DNA from: Sequoia sempervirens | Taxonomy: Eukaryota > Streptophyta > Pinopsida > Cupressales > Cupressaceae | Direction: 5' to 3' | DNA length: 64,000 bases | Assembly: GCA_007258455.2 (NCBI GenBank) | Contig: VDFB02270651.1 | Location: 696,492,197 to 696,556,196, forward strand | Shown here: in pieces, positions 59,441-64,000 of the stretch | How the letters are laid out: each line of letters begins with the position of its first letter | How positions within the stretch are numbered: the first letter of the stretch is position 1 | Made by a program: the position numbers and the translations under genes | The notes under the pieces: generated by a model | Told to the model about the DNA's origin: nothing | Seen by the model: the letters and a program-made list of their open reading frames with translations, nothing else | The model's database searches: none

Positions 59441-60712
59441 GTTATTTAAGCAATTATGGATGTTACTTGTGCAGTATACACAAGCTCAAGTTCTTTCTTC
59501 TCTTTCTCTTGTTTTCTTCTCCAAAATTTCATAGTGCCTGATTTCTTATAATGACTAAAAATTTCCACCAAAGTACTCTTACAAAATAGTGCTTTATGGC
59601 CAAACTTATGACATCTATAGCATATGACTTTGTCACCAACATGAGAAGTAAAATAATTATATCTTCTTGAGAATCCAAAAACATCATTTTTGACTTGTGT
59701 ATTACAAAAACTTGCAGTGTGATCTAGATGATTGCATTTATAACATGGGACATTACGTCTTCTATTTGACCATCCATAAGAATTCTTATTCCATCCAACT
59801 TTATTTTCATGCATCCAACACTCTCTTTCCCTATGTCCAAATTCATAATAAGAATAACAATAACCATGAAAAGAATTTTCAAACCTAGACCTTTGATACT
59901 ATTCTAAATGAAAAAAAAATTGAACTTGTTCTTATTGGCTTGTGTAGGAATATTTTCCATTGTATTCTTCTTGTCTTCAGTCTTAGGAGAAGTAGAATGA
60001 TAATTTAGATCTATCTTCTTCCTTGGTGTTTCTCTAACCTTAGAACTCTATCCTTTTTCAAAACCTAAACCAGTAGTATCCTTGTGAAATTTTTGCTTGC
60101 TTAACATCCCATTTAAGCATTCAGTGCTCTTTTCAAATTGAAGATTCTTGTGTAACTTAGAAGATGCCTTTTCTAGTTCATTTCTCAAAGAAACTATCTC
60201 TGATTCATATCTTTCACAATCAACCTCTTTTTCCTTAAACTGATTTATAACTTCTTCTATTTTCTTAACTTCTACAACTTGTACCTTTAAATCTTGATCA
60301 AATTTTTTGCTTCTTTAAGATCTGAAAGTGTTTTGGTCTTGGATTCCTTTTCTTCTTGAAGCTACAACTTTAATCTTTGATTCTCCTTTTTAAGGTACTT
60401 GATCTCATCTAAGGCATAAATGAGTTCACCCTCAAGATCAACTTCACATTCATCTTCATCATACTCCTATGCATATTCACTCACAAAGCGGTCTCCTTCT
60501 TTGTCAATATTCCCAACTACAAAATCATTTTTTCTTTTAGATATATCAAATCTTGTGTCAATTGGTAGGAATGTTTCTTGCAACAACACATCACTTGATT
60601 TGATTGGAACTTGTTGAACAACTTTTTTTTTAGCACTAACCTCTTTCTTTTGTCCTTTTCTTTTTTCCATGAAAATCACTCCACTACCAGGATATTCCAA
60701 GTTGATTAAACT
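59441..60712 (-). pseudogene. Gag with coiled coil and three CCHC knuckles
   Basis: Starts about 30 nt after the PBS ('MEYPGSGVIFMEKRKGQ', 60700). A basic N-terminus is followed by an acidic coiled coil ('ELIYALDEIKYLKKENQRLK', about 60330-60430), then a stop-rich linker. Three knuckles follow: 'CYSYYEFGHREREC' (second Cys mutated, about 59815-59860), 'CYKCNHLDHTASFC' and 'CYRCHKFGHKALFC' (59610-59750, both intact). Like the plus-strand element's gag it lacks an N-terminal capsid domain. Confidence 0.75.
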
Positions 60713-60729
60713 TGTGCAAGGGACCTAAG

Positions 60730-60741
60730 GCTTTGATACCA
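60730..60741 (-). promoter_or_regulatory. Primer-binding site, tRNA-Met type
   Basis: The minus strand reads TGGTATCAAAGC, one mismatch from TGGTATCAGAGC, 2 nt from the 5' LTR end. Confidence 0.9.
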
Positions 60742-60743
60742 CT

Positions 60744-63180
60744 TGTTGGAGTACAGGACCACTAAGAGGAGGGGTGAATCAATTGTCTAATGAGAAACCA
60801 AATTTCAAAACTTAACTCACTTGTATTATGCAAGGAAACCCATTTAAAATACTTCAAACATGATATGCAAATACTTGAACAAAGATGAACAATCAAGTAC
60901 AATATGGAAAATCTCCAAGAGAAGACAAAACACAAGATTTATGAGTGGAAAACCCTAAAAGGGTGAAAAACCACTCTAAAAATATGTTTCATTAAGCTTC
61001 ACTGCCTAAAACCTTTGTAATTACAAACTGCATGCCTCCCTGGAAATACAACAAGCCTCACTGGCTACATTCTATGCCTCATTGGCAAAGCCTCACTAGC
61101 TACTCAATCTGCCCCACTAGCTACTCAATCTACCTCACTGGCTTATCAATCTACCTCATTGGCTTCTCAATCTTCCTCACTGGCTTCTTAATATGCCTCA
61201 CTGGCTTCTCTGTCTGCCTCACTACCTCCTCAATCTACCTCACTGGCAACCCAATATGCCTCACTGGAAAACTTACCACACTTCAAAAGAAATAAGCAAA
61301 ACTTAGAGGGTTACTCTATTTCCATACAAATCACTGCTCTATCTCCACACCAGCAAAACTTCATCTCCCTTATTCACATACAAACATTCAATACATAACT
61401 CTTCCTTGAATACATGAAAGATAACTTCTTTACAAGACTCCACTCATCTCAACAAACACAAGCTAGATTTGATCTTATGCAAATATGAATGAAGGAACCT
61501 TGACCTCTACTCACTCCATGTCTATAATCTTCTTTGTATGCATAGATAGGAGACACAAATAATGGCACTCAACCTTAGAAAACTCACATTGACACTTACA
61601 AAATCATTTCCTTTGTTTCCAATCAATCAATCTTAGATTTCAGTCTCATGAACATTTGTTCATCTGGAACATTGTTAGAAAAAGGAACAAATTGTTCTTT
61701 CTTCAAAAACAACTTCCTACTATTGACTTATTCCAGACCACACTCGTCCCTCCCTGCATAAGAGAATCTCTTTAACTCAATAAATATAAACTCATTCATA
61801 CATGTTGACTATTAAACCTTTTTAATTGCACACATAGAGAACTATCTCAACAATCTAAAAACACAATTCTGAGAATTCATTGACTCCTTTAACAATCATC
61901 ATACTCTGCTCATAAAGGTTGCATCATCTTGAACATCATAAAGTATTACAGTTATTTCTACCTATCATTTTTTTTAATCAACAACATAAATTCTCTTTGC
62001 ATAATCACAGTATCAGGGTCTTCAAAAACATGCTAACAAAGCTCGTACACTTTATATTAGAACGTTCTCAATAACCCTTTCATGTTCTTCTCTTCAAAAT
62101 TTCCTCACTCTATACATTCATAATTAAATCATGATGTCATAATCTCCAAAAACCTCTCTCCAATCCCAATGGAATACAAATATACTTTGAATATAGTTCC
62201 TTGATCTTCAATTTTGGTGTCATTTAGAAAAACCCTTGACTATCAAAGTTCTCATCAAAACTTAGGCTTCTAAAAATAACCATTCAGCTGTTTAAATATA
62301 AACCTTTGATCTTATCTTTTCGCCACTTCCAACTTTGAATGATAATCATTGATCTTCCTTTGAATCATTCGAACAAATATTGTTAACTTGTTAAGCTGGT
62401 TGACTAAGAAGTAAGGGTCGATCACTTGATGAAAGCAATTCCCTTAAGAGTTCACTTAAGTGACACTTAACCTTTTAGAGTAGGTCAACTTTAAAATATA
62501 ACAAAATCAATCTTTCCTTTGAAAAATCTTCACAAGAGATAAACCATAGGACTTAGGGTTTTTATGAAACCTTCACATATCACCATTCACAAGTATCTTT
62601 TTAAGATAATCACCATTCACAAGTATCTTTCCATGTTGTTGCATCAAATATCAATAAGGAACAATGTCAATTCAAACACTAATTCCTTGGACACCATTAT
62701 TGCTAACATATTCTTGGATTTATGACATATTCTTTCATATATAGCATCATCACCTTGAAATGTAGCAACAACTTTGTATCAACACCTTTGATAAATGCCT
62801 TTGTTTTCCAAGAAGCAACACTGAGCTATCAACACTATCATCAACATTATCAAACACTATGAAACAACTCTATGAAACAACTCTGTGACAAGAAATTTTG
62901 TGATAGCTACCATCATACCACCATGTATCACCATGAACTTTGACATGAACTTAGGATAACAACAATTTCTTTGCATATCCATGGTGGTTCTTGACATCAA
63001 ACTCTGTGATAAGAATGAAAAAGAAATGCAACTCACTGAATGATCTTTATCCTATGATACCAAGAAACTTTGTATCAACACAAAAAACCACAGTACCTTT
63101 GACAAAAATCACTTTTGTATCAACCACAATCATCAAAAAAACACCTTTGACATCAATGACAAACAATGCCAATGTCAACA
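60744..63180 (-). mobile_element. 5' LTR of the gag-only element (2437 bp)
   Basis: Starts TGTTGGAGTACAGGACCAC and ends CAATGCCAATGTCAACA. Aligns with 54630-57030 over its full length, including the 24 bp tandem array at 61060-61265 and the paired CACCATTCACAAGTATCTTT words near the end. Confidence 0.92.
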
Positions 63181-63515
63181 TAATCATCTATCGGTAGCAT
63201 AAAATACCTGTCACCTTGAGAGATTATTATTCTTGAAGGTCCACATAGGTCTGTATGCACCAACTCCAAAGGTCCTGCAATAGAATTTTCTTTAGTTCTG
63301 AACCTCTTCTTTGTCTGCTTTCTAAACCAACACTCCTTGCAAGTTGCATTGATAGGCTTTGTAATCCTTGGCAGATCTCTCATAGCTTTAGTAGAACTGA
63401 TCTTCTCTAGGGTATCAAAATTGATGTGACCCATTCTTCTATACTATAGCCAACTTTCATTGATTTGATACATAAAGCACTTAACACCACACCCTTTGAG
63501 CTGATAAACATTTCC
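63181..63515 (-). pseudogene. Copia GAG-pre-integrase and integrase N-part
   Basis: Minus-strand reading 'MGHINFDTLEKIS' then 'ATCKECWFRKQTKKRF' (CxxC kept) and 'LELVHTDLCGPSRIIISQGD' (first catalytic Asp present), ending 'IDDY' at the insertion border. Upstream, the WH of the usual WLWHRRMGH block is a stop and Tyr (TGG-to-TAG, CAT-to-TAT), so the first His ligand is lost. It continues at 54629. Confidence 0.9.
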
Positions 63516-63850
63516 TTATATCCTCATTCTTGCTGCAACCAATCTTCCAGAGGTTTCTTTTATAATTTCACAACCATCATCCTGAAATACCAAATTATAT
63601 CCTCGGCTACACATTTCTCCAACACTAGGAATATTATGTTGGAAGCCCTTGACATAAAGAACATCATTTATTTTATGCTTTCCATCAAAACTAATTAAAC
63701 CTTTTCCACAGATCTTAGTAGATGTATCATCACCAAACTTAGTGAGACAACCATCATACTTTTCAATCTTAACAAACTTACTCTTATCACATGTCATATG
63801 ATTTGAGCATCCACTATTAATTATCCAGTAGTTTCTTTACTCTCTTACAT
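63516..63850 (-). pseudogene. Copia protease
   Basis: The active-site segment reads 'WIINSGCSNHM' where copia proteases have IIDSGCSNHM, so the catalytic Asp is Asn (about 63822). The rest is well preserved ('YDGCLTKFGDDTSTKICGKG', 'VLYVKGFQHNIPSVGEM', 'GYNLVFQDDGCEI'). Open for 93 codons. Confidence 0.9.
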
Positions 63851-64000
63851 GAAAATAAATCAACATAGTTCCTTCAATACTATTTGATTCTAGAGTAATT
63901 TCCTTCAAACATCTTTAGGGTCAGTCTAGAATTAGTTCCAAAATTTAAATCCATGAACAAGCATTCATCACTTCCATCATCTAGATAGTCTAATTCCTCA
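63851..64000 (-). pseudogene. Gag-protease linker of the copia element (edge)
   Basis: An acidic linker reads 'EELDYLDDGSDECLFMDLNF' from the window edge, typical of the stretch between the gag knuckle and the protease of copia elements. Truncated by the window. Confidence 0.55.

Larger units (their letters stand above)
54630..63180 (-). mobile_element. Gag-only LTR element (TR-GAG type), 8551 bp
   Basis: Two LTRs (54630-57030 and 60744-63180), a tRNA-Met PBS, PPTs and a gag-like ORF, but no pol. The ends are TGTTGG...CAACA. The target duplication is TAATA (54625-54629) and TAATC (63181-63185), one mismatch. It is inserted in the copia integrase between the DDY and SRM codons. About 16 differences in the first ~240 aligned LTR bases (by eye) imply an old insertion. 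Non-autonomous elements with only gag are known as TR-GAGs. Confidence 0.88.
48644..64000 (-). mobile_element. Sirevirus-like copia element, partial
   Basis: This minus-strand Ty1/copia element runs off the right edge. The order on the minus strand is protease, integrase, RT, RNase H, multiplied PPTs, 3' LTR, as in copia. It is inserted in the Tat protease; the left flank AGAGA (48639-48643) should recur after its 5' LTR outside the window. Two later insertions split it (51747-53336 and 54630-63180). Confidence 0.87.

Noticed and set aside
61032..61295. ORF with repeated Leu-Thr-Gly units
   Set aside because: It is the translation of the 24 bp tandem array in the LTR of the gag-only element.

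Overview
This window is plant nuclear DNA. It is AT-rich, contains no convincing intact host gene, and is almost entirely old, nested LTR retrotransposons. The plant diagnosis rests on Arabidopsis-type telomere-like heptamers (TTTAGGG and variants), primer-binding sites matching plant initiator tRNA-Met, plant-type Ty3/gypsy and Ty1/copia domains, a plant mobile domain remnant and a tRNA-derived SINE. Very long LTRs (1 to 4 kb), deep nesting and kilobases of interstitial telomere-like repeat suggest a large, slowly purged genome, possibly a gymnosperm; that last step is inference.

Layout, left part. Positions 1-13119 hold a decayed minus-strand Ty3/gypsy element: integrase, RNase H, reverse transcriptase, protease and gag, then a 5.9 kb leader containing an exon-like island, a tRNA-Met PBS and a 3.07 kb LTR. 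From 13.1 to 20.3 kb lies a plus-strand gypsy relic with gag and protease remnants, interrupted by a solo LTR that carries a GTTCA microsatellite. A SINE with an 18 bp target duplication sits at 20.35 kb. From 20.77 to 33 kb there is a composite satellite block: near-palindromic AAAACACGTATGTGTTTT motifs, a pyrimidine-rich tract, and telomere-like repeats in ~425-480 bp higher-order units. This block is split by a complete 7.34 kb plus-strand copia-type element (23133-30473, TSD AATAG) that has gag, no pol, and a long unknown second ORF.

Layout, right part. From 33 to 40.4 kb there are tandem repeats, two adjacent hairpins, LTR-like sequence, a dispersed repeat also found at 13.1 kb, and a broken plant mobile domain gene. 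From 40.4 to 64 kb is a three-level nest. The oldest layer is a minus-strand Tat-like gypsy element. It was hit by a 4.1 kb solo LTR (TSD TAGTC) inside RT and by a minus-strand Sirevirus-like copia element inside protease. That copia element was in turn hit by a solo LTR of its own family inside RT (TSD CTTAA) and by an 8.55 kb gag-only element with two 2.4 kb LTRs inside integrase.

All coding modules are degenerate. Most in-frame stops are what C-to-T (or opposite-strand G-to-A) change of Gln or Trp codons would give, and every catalytic acidic residue found altered is D-to-N or E-to-K. This points to long-term decay by deamination of methylated cytosine. No element here looks autonomous. 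Domain assignments come from motif recognition by eye; no database search or alignment program was run.
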